Origin: a virus
Virus record (IMG/VR): IMGVR_UViG_3300035670_001228
Span: 1 to 24,020 of that record
DNA length: 24,020 nt
Direction: 5' to 3' (one strand)
Part shown: piece by piece, positions 5,726 to 12,880 of the stretch
How the letters are laid out: each line of letters starts with the position of its first letter
Numbering within the stretch: position 1 is the first letter of the stretch
Translations under genes and position numbers: made by a program
Notes under the pieces: generated by a model
What the model was told of the DNA's origin: nothing
The model's database searches: none
The model's input: only the letters and a program-made list of their open reading frames with translations

Positions 5726-7686
5726 TGGTTTTGTATTGCGATTTCGAAACCCGCTCCCGCTGCGACCTGCCGAGCCGGGGCGTGTACAATTACGCCCAAG
5801 ACCCAAGCACACAAGTGCTCTGCATGTCCTACGCCTTCGACGACGAGGACGTGCAGACCTGGACGCCGGACCAGCCGTTCCCGACGCGCGTTGCCATCTA
5901 CAACGGCCAGATCCGCGCGCATAACGCCGCCTTCGAGCGGCTGATGTTCTGGTACGTCATTTGCCCCGACTTTGGCGTACCGGAGCCTGCCTTGGAGCGG
6001 TTCTACTGCACCGCCGCGCAGGCCCGCGCCAATTGCGCGCCGGGGTCGCTTGAGGACGTGGGCCGCTTCGCCGGGGTCGGCATGAAGAAGGACCACCGGG
6101 GTGCTGCGCTGGTGCGGGCGCTCTCGATCCCGCAGGCAGACGGCACGTTCCGCGAGGACGCCGCGCTCATGCGCGAGATGATCGAGTACTGCGAACAGGA
6201 CGTGCGGGCCATGCGGGCCTTCTCCAAGGCCATGCGCGACCTGACGGACGATGAGCTGCTCGACTACCACGTCAACGAGCGCATCAATGACCGGGGCGTG
6301 CGCCTCGACCGTCCGCTGGCGCAGGCCGCCGTCAGGTACGCCGCCGCCGAGCAGGACGAGATCGAGACACGTTTTCGTGAACTGACCGGGCTGCCGAGTG
6401 TCCGCAGTCCCCGCATGCGCGAGTGGGTGCTGGAGCGCGTCGGGCCGCAGGCCAAGGCCATGATGATGGTCTGGAAGGACGGCGAGCAGAAGGCCAGTAT
6501 CGACAAGACTGTTCGCGCCAACCTCTTGGCAATGGAGAACCCAGATGAAGTCCCACCGGAAGTCGCGGAAGTGGTGCAGTGCGCGGACGATCTCTGGGCA
6601 TCGTCCGTGGCGAAGTTTGAGCGAAGCGCGGCGCTTGCAGATGATCAAGACAGTCGCATCCGGGGTGCGTTTGTATTCGCTGGCGGCTCAGCTACAGGTA
6701 GAGCTTCAAGCTATGGCCTCCAGGTCCACAACTTCCCCCGAAAATGCGCCAAAGACCCTGAACTAGTCCGGCAGGCGCTGGTGCGCGGGCATCAAATCGT
6801 GCCGCAGTTCGGCAAGCGCGTCACGGACGTGCTGAAGTCCATGCTGCGCCCCGCGCTGATCCCTGCCGAGGGCAAGTCCTTCGCCGTGTTCGACTATGCC
6901 CAGATCGAGGCCCGCGTCACGCCATGGCTGTCGATGAAGGGCGAGGAGACGCTCGACGTGTTCCGGCAGGGCCGTGACATCTATGTCGCCGTCGCCGCGA
7001 GGATGTTCAACGTGGACGAAGCGGCGGTTACGGACGAGCAGCGCCAGCTTGGCAAGGTTGCCGTGCTGGCCTGCGGGTTCGGCGGCGGCGTGGGCGCGTT
7101 CAGCGCCATGGGCCGCGTCTATGGTGTCCATATGCCGGAGCATGAGGCCAAGCGCACCGTCGATCTCTGGCGCCGTGCCAACCCGTGGGCCGTGCCGTTC
7201 TGGTCGGACCTGGAGTTCGCTTACATCAGCGCCATACGCTGCCCCGGCGAGGTGTTCACCGCCGGTCGCGTCCAGTACATGATGCAAGGCGATCACCTCT
7301 GGTACGCGCTGCCGTCGGGCCGCGTGTTGTGCTATCCTTACGCCCGCATCGAGGAGGACGGGGTCGGCTATGCGAAGGCGTCGTGGAAACCTGCGGCTGA
7401 CGCGAAGGAGTGGCCGCGTGCGAGACTCTGGCGCGGGCTGGCCTGCGAGAACATCGTGCAAGCCACCGCTAATGACATCCTGCGCCATGCGCTGCGCGGA
7501 TTGGACGCCGCCGGGGTCGAGGTCGTGCTGCACGTTCACGATGAAATTGTAGCCGAGGTTGATACAGAAAAATCAGAAGAATTGGCAGCCGCGATGCGGG
7601 CTGTTATGGTCACCCCTCCCGCTTGGGCCGAGGGCCTGCCTTTGGGCGCCAGCGGCAAGGTGCTGTCTCGTTATGGCAAGGCATGA
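5725..7686 (+). CDS. Family A DNA polymerase with 3'-5' exonuclease
   Basis: This is the phage replicative polymerase, 653 residues. The exonuclease motifs are DFET (Asp6, Glu8), HNAAFE (66-71) and YCEQD (155-159, Asp159). The polymerase motifs are A, FDYAQIEAR with Asp390; B, R440 and K444 in RQLGKVAVLACGFGGG; and C, HDE at 605-607. All expected catalytic residues are present. No 5'-3' exonuclease domain is seen, as expected for phage enzymes of this type. ATG at 5725 is preferred; GTG at 5722 would add one residue. The start overlaps the HNH stop by one base. It works with the primase-helicase encoded further downstream in the same operon. Confidence 0.96.
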   Translation: MVLYCDFETRSRCDLPSRGVYNYAQDPSTQVLCMSYAFDDEDVQTWTPDQPFPTRVAIYNGQIRAHNAAFERLMFWYVICPDFGVPEPALERFYCTAAQARANCAPGSLEDVGRFAGVGMKKDHRGAALVRALSIPQADGTFREDAALMREMIEYCEQDVRAMRAFSKAMRDLTDDELLDYHVNERINDRGVRLDRPLAQAAVRYAAAEQDEIETRFRELTGLPSVRSPRMREWVLERVGPQAKAMMMVWKDGEQKASIDKTVRANLLAMENPDEVPPEVAEVVQCADDLWASSVAKFERSAALADDQDSRIRGAFVFAGGSATGRASSYGLQVHNFPRKCAKDPELVRQALVRGHQIVPQFGKRVTDVLKSMLRPALIPAEGKSFAVFDYAQIEARVTPWLSMKGEETLDVFRQGRDIYVAVAARMFNVDEAAVTDEQRQLGKVAVLACGFGGGVGAFSAMGRVYGVHMPEHEAKRTVDLWRRANPWAVPFWSDLEFAYISAIRCPGEVFTAGRVQYMMQGDHLWYALPSGRVLCYPYARIEEDGVGYAKASWKPAADAKEWPRARLWRGLACENIVQATANDILRHALRGLDAAGVEVVLHVHDEIVAEVDTEKSEELAAAMRAVMVTPPAWAEGLPLGASGKVLSRYGKA

Positions 7687-7694
7687 GGTGACAC

Positions 7695-8054
7695 ATGAAG
7701 AACGTGCTGCTGGCGGCGATGGCCGCGCTGCTGATCTCCACCGCTGGTGCGGAGGCCCACCGCCGCGAGCCCGGCCAGCCGAAAGGCTGCCCGTCGCGCT
7801 GGTGCGGCTGCTATCTGGCCCACTATTTTGGAATGCCCCACCGCAAGGATCTGTGGCGGGCGCGCAACTGGGCCAAGGTCGGACGCGCGACCCACGCGCG
7901 GATTGGAGCCATCGTCGTTTGGCCCAATCACGTCGGCGTGATCGTGGGCAGGACGGCCAAGGGCTGGGTTGTGAAGTCTGGCAATGACGGCAACCGGGTG
8001 CGAACAAGGGTCAGAACAATACATAACGCCATCGCATTCCGCACACTGAAGTAA
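7695..8054 (+). CDS. Exported NlpC/CHAP-like cysteine peptidase-type protein
   Basis: The first ~21 residues are a signal peptide (MKNV then a hydrophobic stretch ending in AGAEA). The mature part has the layout of small NlpC/P60 or CHAP-like proteins: Cys (RWCGCY, Cys37), GAIVVWPNHVGVI with His79, and SGNDGN with Asn97. These would be the catalytic Cys-His-polar triad of a peptidoglycan amidase or peptidase. A GAGGTGA site precedes the ATG. It lies between polymerase and primase, far from the virion genes. It could be an endolysin, an entry-blocking or wall-remodelling enzyme, or a periplasmic binding protein that has kept the fold. The family resemblance is good; the role is inferred. Confidence 0.72.
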   Translation: MKNVLLAAMAALLISTAGAEAHRREPGQPKGCPSRWCGCYLAHYFGMPHRKDLWRARNWAKVGRATHARIGAIVVWPNHVGVIVGRTAKGWVVKSGNDGNRVRTRVRTIHNAIAFRTLK

Positions 8055-8073
8055 CGACAGAAAAGAGGAAAAC

Positions 8074-10383
8074 ATGTCGGAATTTCTGGACTACCTGACC
8101 GGCCTCGCCCCGGACGGCGAGACGGCGCTGATCGTGCGCCAGAAGGCCGTGATCTATGACGGCAAGCAGGCGACGCACAAGGACGGCACGCCGAAGTACA
8201 CCTGGCCCGCCTTCCTGCCGGACGCCTCGCGCATCAAGGCGGGCCAGAGCTGGTTCATCAACACCGGCTCGTTCATCATCGACCGTTTCAAGGACGGCAA
8301 GCCGTCGGCGTCCAACGCCAACTGCGAATTCGTCCTGTTCATGATGCTGGACGACATCGGCACCAAGTCGAAGGAGCCGCCGCTGGAGCCGACGTGGGTC
8401 GTTGAGACCTCGCCCGGCAACTACCAGTGGGGCTATGCCTTCAGGGAGCAGCCGACCAAGGGCGAGTACGTCGCGGCCATCACCGCCATCGCGGCGGCGG
8501 GCTACACCGACCCCGGTGCGACCAACGCGGTCCGCAACTGCCGCCTGCCGGGGGCCGTCAACCAGAAGCCGGGCATGGACGGGTTCACGGCGCGGCTGGT
8601 GAAGTTCACGCCCGGTCGCGAGTTCCTGCTATCCGACATCTGCGAGGCTCTCGGCGTCACGCCCGGCGAGGCCGACGGGGCCGGGATGCCAGCGATCAGG
8701 ATCAGGGACACAGGCTCGGACAGCGTTCTGCGCTGGTTGTCGGACGAAGGGCTGGTGCTGTCCAACGTCAACCAGGAGGGTTGGTGCGGCGTTGTCTGTC
8801 CCAACCATGGCGAGCATACGGACGGTCAGATTGAGGGCCGTTACTCGCCCATCAACCGGGCGTATTGCTGTTATCACGCCCATTGCGAGGAGTGGGACAG
8901 CAACCGCTTTCTGGCATGGGTGGCCGAGCAGGGCGGTCCGAAGGTCACGCCGGGGTTCCGCGAGGAGCTGGTGGCCGAGCGCATGGCGATGGTGGCCGAG
9001 ACGATCAAGCCGACCGAGGCGTTCCCTGACGCCGCAGCCGAGGTTGTGGCCGAGGTCGAGCGGAAGGAGATGGGGCGGCTGACCAAGCGGGACTGGTTCA
9101 CCCGCTTTGCCTACGTCGTCGAGGATGACAGTTATTTCGACATGATCGACCGGCAAGAACTGTCGCGGTCATCATTCAACGCGATCTTCCGGCATGTCGA
9201 ATGCAAGTCGATCCACACCGCGCGCCGGGTCGAGGCGTCCGTCTGCTTCGATGAAAACCGCCAAGGTGCCGGGAGCCGGGTGTTGCGCGGCATGACCTAT
9301 GCGGCGGGCGAGAGCGTGCTGGTGGCCAAGAACGGCGACGTGTACGGCAACCGCTGGGTTGATGCCCGGCCCGACCTGTCCGGGCCTGCGGCCAGTGAAA
9401 TTTCACCATGGCTGTCCCATGCCGAGCTGCTGATCCCCGACCCGGAGGAGCGCGAGCACGTCTTTGATGTCATGGCGTTCAAGTTGCAGCGCCCGGAGGT
9501 CAAGATCAACCACGCCGTGTTGCACGGCGGCGACGAAGGTTGCGGCAAGGACACGCTATGGTTCCCGTTCATCTGGTCCGTCTGCGGGCCGGACCTGCGC
9601 AACCGGGGGCTTGTTGACGCGGATGGCATCAATTCGCGCTGGGGCTACGCCCTGGAGAGCGAGATCCTGATCCTCAACGAACTGAAGGAGCCTGAGGCGG
9701 CGCAGCGCCGGGCGCTGTCCAACAAGTTGAAGCCGATCATTGCGGCGCCGCCGGACACCCTGCCCATCGAGCGCAAGGGCCTGCACCCGTACCACATGGT
9801 CAACCGCGTGTTCGTGCTGGCATTCACCAATGACCCCGTGCCGATCTCGCTGCCGACGCAGGACCGGCGCTGGTTCTGTTTGTGGTCGCATGCCCCGCGC
9901 ATGGACAAGGTCGAGGCCAAACGGCTCTGGGACTGGTACAAGCACGGCGGCGGCTTGGTGGCGGTGGCGCGCTGGCTGAAGGACCGCGACGTGTCGGCGT
10001 TCAACCCGGCGGCCATGCCGCCTTGGACCGACTACCGCTCGCGCCTGATCGAGACAGGCCGGTCAATGGCCGAGAGCTTCGTGATCGAGGAAATCCTGAA
10101 GCCGTCGCCGGAATTCGCCGCAGGCGTCATCGCCTCGCCGTTCCACCGGCTCTGCAACATCCTGCAACAGAAGGCGCCGGGCGGCGTCAAGATCCCGCAG
10201 GCGGCGCTGCTGCACGGGCTGAAGGAGGCGGGCTGGGAGGATCTCGGAGCGGTCAAGTCCGCCGAGTACCAGACCAAGAAGAACATGTGGGCGCGGCCCG
10301 ACATGCTGCGGATATACAACAAAAGTGAACTCCGGCGGATGGTCGAGCAGCCGCCGGAGCCGGGATTGAAGCTGGTGAAGTAG
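8074..10383 (+). CDS. Primase-polymerase/helicase fusion (RepB-like primase, D5-type ATPase)
   Basis: This 769-residue protein looks like a two-part replication enzyme. The N-terminal part resembles the RepB/AEP primase group (FMMLDDIGTK with Asp93 and Asp94; TNAVRNCRLPGAVNQKPG). A Cys/His cluster follows (Cys242, His245, Cys266, His268, Cys271), probably a zinc finger. The C-terminal half is a superfamily 3, DUF5906-like ATPase with Walker A GGDEGCGKDT (485-494, Lys492) and Walker B ILILNE (531-536). It would unwind DNA and make primers for the polymerase. The start at 8074 has GAGGAAAAC directly upstream. It is the last gene of the rightward operon and faces the opposing operon that ends at 10385. 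Confidence 0.88.
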   Translation: MSEFLDYLTGLAPDGETALIVRQKAVIYDGKQATHKDGTPKYTWPAFLPDASRIKAGQSWFINTGSFIIDRFKDGKPSASNANCEFVLFMMLDDIGTKSKEPPLEPTWVVETSPGNYQWGYAFREQPTKGEYVAAITAIAAAGYTDPGATNAVRNCRLPGAVNQKPGMDGFTARLVKFTPGREFLLSDICEALGVTPGEADGAGMPAIRIRDTGSDSVLRWLSDEGLVLSNVNQEGWCGVVCPNHGEHTDGQIEGRYSPINRAYCCYHAHCEEWDSNRFLAWVAEQGGPKVTPGFREELVAERMAMVAETIKPTEAFPDAAAEVVAEVERKEMGRLTKRDWFTRFAYVVEDDSYFDMIDRQELSRSSFNAIFRHVECKSIHTARRVEASVCFDENRQGAGSRVLRGMTYAAGESVLVAKNGDVYGNRWVDARPDLSGPAASEISPWLSHAELLIPDPEEREHVFDVMAFKLQRPEVKINHAVLHGGDEGCGKDTLWFPFIWSVCGPDLRNRGLVDADGINSRWGYALESEILILNELKEPEAAQRRALSNKLKPIIAAPPDTLPIERKGLHPYHMVNRVFVLAFTNDPVPISLPTQDRRWFCLWSHAPRMDKVEAKRLWDWYKHGGGLVAVARWLKDRDVSAFNPAAMPPWTDYRSRLIETGRSMAESFVIEEILKPSPEFAAGVIASPFHRLCNILQQKAPGGVKIPQAALLHGLKEAGWEDLGAVKSAEYQTKKNMWARPDMLRIYNKSELRRMVEQPPEPGLKLVK

Positions 10384-10384
10384 G

Positions 10385-10444
10385 CTACAGGTCGAGCCAG
10401 GCGGCGATCAGGGCCGCGAGCACAAGGGCGGCGAGGTAGATCAT
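10385..10444 (-). CDS. Tiny membrane peptide, 19 aa
   Basis: The peptide reads MIYLAALVLAALIAAWLDL, a single hydrophobic helix with an acidic end. Its ATG overlaps the stop of the DnaA-like gene as ATGA, the same coupling used throughout this operon, which is the main reason to call it. It could be a membrane-acting inhibitor or a chance frame. Function unknown. Confidence 0.45.
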   Translation of the reverse strand: MIYLAALVLAALIAAWLDL

Positions 10445-10809
10445 GCTTCGTCGCCCAGTGCTTTTGCGACCGCCGCGCGGTGCGCCTTGTACCAGCCTTT
10501 GAGCACCGCCGCATTGAATGTGCGATAGCTATGGATGGCCGTTGTATGATCGACCCGGCGCAGGGCGCGCGCGATCAGGGGATAGCTGAGATCCAACCGG
10601 CGGCGGCGCAACTCCCACACGGCATGGTGCCGCGCGTAGGCCAGTGCCGAAATCCGGCACCGGCTCAGCAAGTCGTCAACCGTGACGCCATGCGCGTCGG
10701 CAACGGCCTGCACGATTCGCTCCGGCGGAAACCGTTCCGCCTGCAAGGCGACCCATAGCTGATGCTCTGCCCAGACCTTGTCGTCGTCAACGTAATGGTC
10801 GTCGATCAT
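10441..10809 (-). CDS. DnaA domain IV-like DNA-binding protein (copy 1)
   Basis: The 122-residue protein matches the C-terminal DNA-binding domain of the replication initiator DnaA, without the ATPase part. The order is IVQAVADAHGVTVDDLLSR (32-50), YARHHAVWELRRR (58-70) and the signature DHTTAIHSYR (87-96), which corresponds to the DHTTV-H box that reads DnaA boxes. It should bind DnaA-box-like DNA but cannot hydrolyse ATP or oligomerise as DnaA does. It follows copy 2 with an ATGA overlap. It could occupy host or phage origins as a competitor or recruiter, or be a phage transcription regulator; these roles are inferred. Confidence 0.82.
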   Translation of the reverse strand: MIDDHYVDDDKVWAEHQLWVALQAERFPPERIVQAVADAHGVTVDDLLSRCRISALAYARHHAVWELRRRRLDLSYPLIARALRRVDHTTAIHSYRTFNAAVLKGWYKAHRAAVAKALGDEA

Positions 10810-11192
10810 GCGTCGTTTCCAAGGGCCTGCGCGACCGCCTGCCGTTCGGCGGCGTAATACCCACGCTTGACGTACTCACTGAACACCATGACGCTGTTGA
10901 GCGCCGTGGCGTGGTTGTCGCGGTCAAGGGCGGCGGCAATCTGCTGGAGGGTCATATCCAAGCGACGGCGCCGCATTTCCCATGCCGCGTGGTGCCGCGC
11001 GCTGGAGGTCGCCCGATCACGGGCGCGCGACCGCAGGGCGGCGGGCGTCGTGTCATGGGCCGCCGCGACCGCCGCAAGGATATCGTCGGCGGGATAGCGG
11101 CGGGCTTGTTCGGCGGCATGTGCAAGTTGCGCGTTCCACAGGCGTTCCACTTTCCGCTTTACGTCAGTGCTGTTTCGGCGTATGGCTCTCAT
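10806..11192 (-). CDS. DnaA domain IV-like DNA-binding protein (copy 2)
   Basis: This is a 128-residue paralogue of the gene downstream. It shares ARHHA-WE-RRRRLD and the same helix order, but the signature box is altered to DNHATALNS (92-100) in place of DHTTAIHS, and the linker QQIAAALDRD differs. The two probably arose by tandem duplication and then diverged, so they may read different sites. The start has GAGGAAAAC immediately upstream. The basic N-terminus (MRAIRRN) could add DNA contacts. It was recognised by comparison with copy 1; alone it would be a weak DnaA match. Confidence 0.72.
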   Translation of the reverse strand: MRAIRRNSTDVKRKVERLWNAQLAHAAEQARRYPADDILAAVAAAHDTTPAALRSRARDRATSSARHHAAWEMRRRRLDMTLQQIAAALDRDNHATALNSVMVFSEYVKRGYYAAERQAVAQALGNDA

Positions 11193-11524
11193 GTTTTCCT
11201 CCCTGTGACTCGGCCCGGCGTCATTGCCGGGCCTTTTTCTTGCGGCACCAGGTTGCGGCGGCGGGCTTCGGCTGTTGCGGCGGCGAGCGCCGCGCCGTAG
11301 TAGTCGCGCGTATGGTTCAGAAGGGTCTCCACCGCATTGATGAACCGCAACAGTGCGGCGTCCATCAATTCGGCGTTCAGGGCGTCATAGTCCGCGAGGG
11401 CGTCAATGTGCTCTTCCAACCGATCCGCAAGCGCGCGGATCAGTCCGTCGTCGCCGTGCGCGCGGGCGCGGTCGAGCAGGTCGGCAACGGTGAGCTGGCT
11501 CAAGTAAGTGTAGTCATGTGTCAT
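11189..11524 (-). CDS. Helical phage protein, unknown function
   Basis: The protein begins MTHDYTYLSQLTVADLLDRA and is predicted to be largely helical, with acidic and Ala-rich segments. ATG at 11524 is chosen over one at 11542 because AAGGA lies eight bases upstream. It overlaps the preceding gene by 11 bases and the following gene by ATGA. Its last codons run through a GC-rich hairpin (11212-11233), and the C-terminal tail PAMTPGRVTGRKT is basic. No family is recognised. Confidence 0.72.
   Translation of the reverse strand: MTHDYTYLSQLTVADLLDRARAHGDDGLIRALADRLEEHIDALADYDALNAELMDAALLRFINAVETLLNHTRDYYGAALAAATAEARRRNLVPQEKGPAMTPGRVTGRKT
11212..11241 (+). terminator. Rho-independent terminator, plus strand
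   Basis: GGCCCGGC (11212-11219) and GCCGGGCC (11226-11233) form a perfect 8-bp stem with a six-base loop, followed on the plus strand by TTTTTCTT. It would stop rightward transcripts running past the primase gene. It lies inside the end of a leftward gene, where it would instead read as a hairpin without a U-run. Confidence 0.65.
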
Positions 11525-11699
11525 GGTCGAGATCCTTTTCATCTAACAGTTTCAATTCGCGCAGCACGTCCGCCATGCGTGACGGCGGCCATGAGATTTC
11601 GTCGGTGATGGGGTCGCGCTTGACGTGGTCCGCATCCGCCAGGCGTTGCGGATCGGGCACCATGCCGCGCGCGTCATAGCGCGCCTTAGTCGCGGCCAT
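11514..11699 (-). CDS. Small phage protein, 61 aa, unknown function
   Basis: The chosen start, ATG at 11699 (MAATKARYDARGMVPDPQ), overlaps the end of the upstream gene by 14 bases. The frame is open further upstream, but that part reads as a Ser/Pro/Thr-rich shadow of the neighbour. The product is polar and ends in an acidic helix (LRELKLLDEKDLDHD). Its end overlaps the next gene by 11 bases. No family is recognised. Confidence 0.68.
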   Translation of the reverse strand: MAATKARYDARGMVPDPQRLADADHVKRDPITDEISWPPSRMADVLRELKLLDEKDLDHDT

Positions 11700-12018
11700 A
11701 GTCAATGCCCCCGTACAGATTGACAATGCCATCCTGCGCGAGGGCCTCGCGCAACTGGGTGTCAATCCATTCGCGGTCCATGTCGGCGTACAGCACGTCG
11801 AACAAGGGCTCAGTGCGGTAGATTTCGACGGTCTTGCGCTTGCCGGGTTCAGTCCCGGCATTGTCAAACCAGAATGCAGTCACGTCCCAATCAATCGAGC
11901 CGGACGGCCCGTCCGGCAAGCTCCACTCGCATTTCGCTTCGCAGCCGCACTCGAAAAGGCACACGTCGCCTTTCCAAACGGAAATCGTTATGGGGATATA
12001 GCAGTATCGGTCAGACAT
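11686..12018 (-). CDS. Cys-containing phage protein, 110 aa, unknown function
   Basis: ATG at 12018 has GAGGAAAAC right before it. The protein starts MSDRYCYIPITISVWKGD and contains four Cys in the first 30 residues (C6, C19, C24, C26, C30 region), plus aromatic-rich beta-like stretches (WDVTAFWFDNAG). A Cys cluster of this kind could bind metal. It looks like a small beta-sandwich or zinc-ribbon protein, but I do not recognise the family. It follows the clamp-like gene after a hairpin gap. Confidence 0.75.
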   Translation of the reverse strand: MSDRYCYIPITISVWKGDVCLFECGCEAKCEWSLPDGPSGSIDWDVTAFWFDNAGTEPGKRKTVEIYRTEPLFDVLYADMDREWIDTQLREALAQDGIVNLYGGIDYGRD

Positions 12019-12052
12019 GTTTTCCTCATTAGTTGCTTAAGGTTGATAGAAT

Positions 12053-12074
12053 ACGGGCGGCACTGGCCGCCCGT
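12053..12074. other. Intergenic hairpin
   Basis: ACGGGCGGC (12053-12061) and GCCGCCCGT (12066-12074) form a perfect 9-bp stem with a four-base loop between the clamp-like gene and the next gene of the leftward operon. There is no U-run in either direction, so it may be a processing or stabilising element. Confidence 0.6.
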
Positions 12075-12087
12075 CAAGGGTTGTTTG

Positions 12088-12681
12088 TCAGCCCGCCATG
12101 ACGACGTTGCGCGTGAGCACGGCGGTCGCGTCCGGCTGGCGGCGCAATGGCATAAGCACACCAAAACAATCGGCCCGTTCACCGAAGGTCACAAGGGCGG
12201 GGTGACTTGCGGATCGAGGGTGCAGAACGGACTGGCCCAGGGTGGACTTGCCGCACAAAATGTCCGCCATCTTTTCAAAGTCCCCGACGTAACGGTTGTT
12301 GAAATGGACGTGCTCAGGCCCGTCATTGGCGCCGGGCTTGCTCGAGGGCATTTCCTCGCCCGTTGGCACGACGCGGCGCCAGTCCGGGAACGTACCGTCA
12401 ATAGGCGTGTACTGGATCTGGCCGATCCGATTGGCGGCCAAGTCGATCTCGATTTCCTTCACGCGGGCGCCCGCCATCTTGAGGGCCGCCGCGACCGCGT
12501 CATAGGGCACGATCACGTCCACCGCCGGACGGTCGGTGAGGCGCGCGACGAACATGCGATGGCCGTCCGTCGTCACCATATGGCCGGACGTGGCCAAATG
12601 CACGCCGCGCAGATAGTAGCGCGTTGCCTCAGAGCTGGCGCACACAAGGGCGGCCTTGAGCAGGTCAGTAGCAATAAGCAT
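12088..12681 (-). CDS. Shortened beta sliding clamp-like protein
   Basis: The sequence aligns by eye with the bacterial sliding clamp DnaN. RYYLRGVHL (21-29), TDGHRM (38-43), DVIVP (55-59) and DGTFPDWRRVVP (95-106) match the whole of clamp domain II (compare RYYLNG, TDGHRL, GRFPDYRRV-P). FNNRYVGDFEKM (127-138), PALV (161-164) and VLMPLR (175-180) match the second half of domain III, including the VMPMRL end. Domain I and the first half of domain III are missing, so it has 197 residues rather than about 370. It may still form a ring by higher oligomerisation, or bind clamp partners without encircling DNA. AGGAGA lies upstream of the ATG. It could serve the phage polymerase or interfere with the host clamp. 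Confidence 0.78.
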   Translation of the reverse strand: MLIATDLLKAALVCASSEATRYYLRGVHLATSGHMVTTDGHRMFVARLTDRPAVDVIVPYDAVAAALKMAGARVKEIEIDLAANRIGQIQYTPIDGTFPDWRRVVPTGEEMPSSKPGANDGPEHVHFNNRYVGDFEKMADILCGKSTLGQSVLHPRSASHPALVTFGERADCFGVLMPLRRQPDATAVLTRNVVMAG

Positions 12682-12701
12682 AGGTCAGTCTCCTGTTGAG
12701 T

Positions 12702-12726
12702 TTAGGTTAGGTTAGGTTAGGTTAGG
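12702..12726. repeat. Five tandem TTAGG units
   Basis: TTAGG is repeated five times without a break (CCTAA in the leftward transcript). It lies in the leader of the clamp-like gene, ending about 20 bases before its start codon. The period is five bases. It could be a protein-binding site or a slippage-prone leader. Confidence 0.9.
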
Positions 12727-12735
12727 GTCTAGTGA

Positions 12736-12757
12736 GCCGCCGGGCGTGACCGGCGGC
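12736..12757. other. Intergenic hairpin
   Basis: GCCGCCGG (12736-12743) and CCGGCGGC (12750-12757) pair perfectly with a six-base loop, between the 32-residue membrane peptide gene and the clamp-like gene. No U-run follows on the minus strand. Confidence 0.6.
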
Positions 12758-12767
12758 CTGCTAGGCA

Positions 12768-12866
12768 CTAAAGCAGCATGCCCACATAGGCGAAGGCATA
12801 GGCGGCGAACACAAGCGCCGCGACCTTTGCGAGCTGGACGGCAAGGTAAATGGTGTCGTTTAGCAT
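12768..12866 (-). CDS. Small membrane peptide, 32 aa
   Basis: The frame begins MLNDTIYLAVQLAKVAAL and continues as a hydrophobic helix rich in Ala, Val, Phe and Tyr, ending in YVGMLL. One membrane span is likely. GAGGAAAAC lies a few bases upstream of the ATG, the same site used by other genes of the operon, and the spacing between neighbours leaves room for exactly this gene. Function unknown; small phage membrane peptides often act on host membrane proteins. Confidence 0.62.
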   Translation of the reverse strand: MLNDTIYLAVQLAKVAALVFAAYAFAYVGMLL

Positions 12867-12880
12867 GTCGTTTTCCTCTT

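Noticed and set aside
12088-12681. Plain hypothetical protein or exonuclease
   Set aside because: The ordered series RYYL-G, TDGHRM, FPDWRRV-P and MPLR matches the sliding clamp far better.
12702-12726. Telomere-like TTAGG array
   Set aside because: It matches the arthropod telomere unit, but five copies inside a phage operon leader are more simply a local slippage product or binding site.
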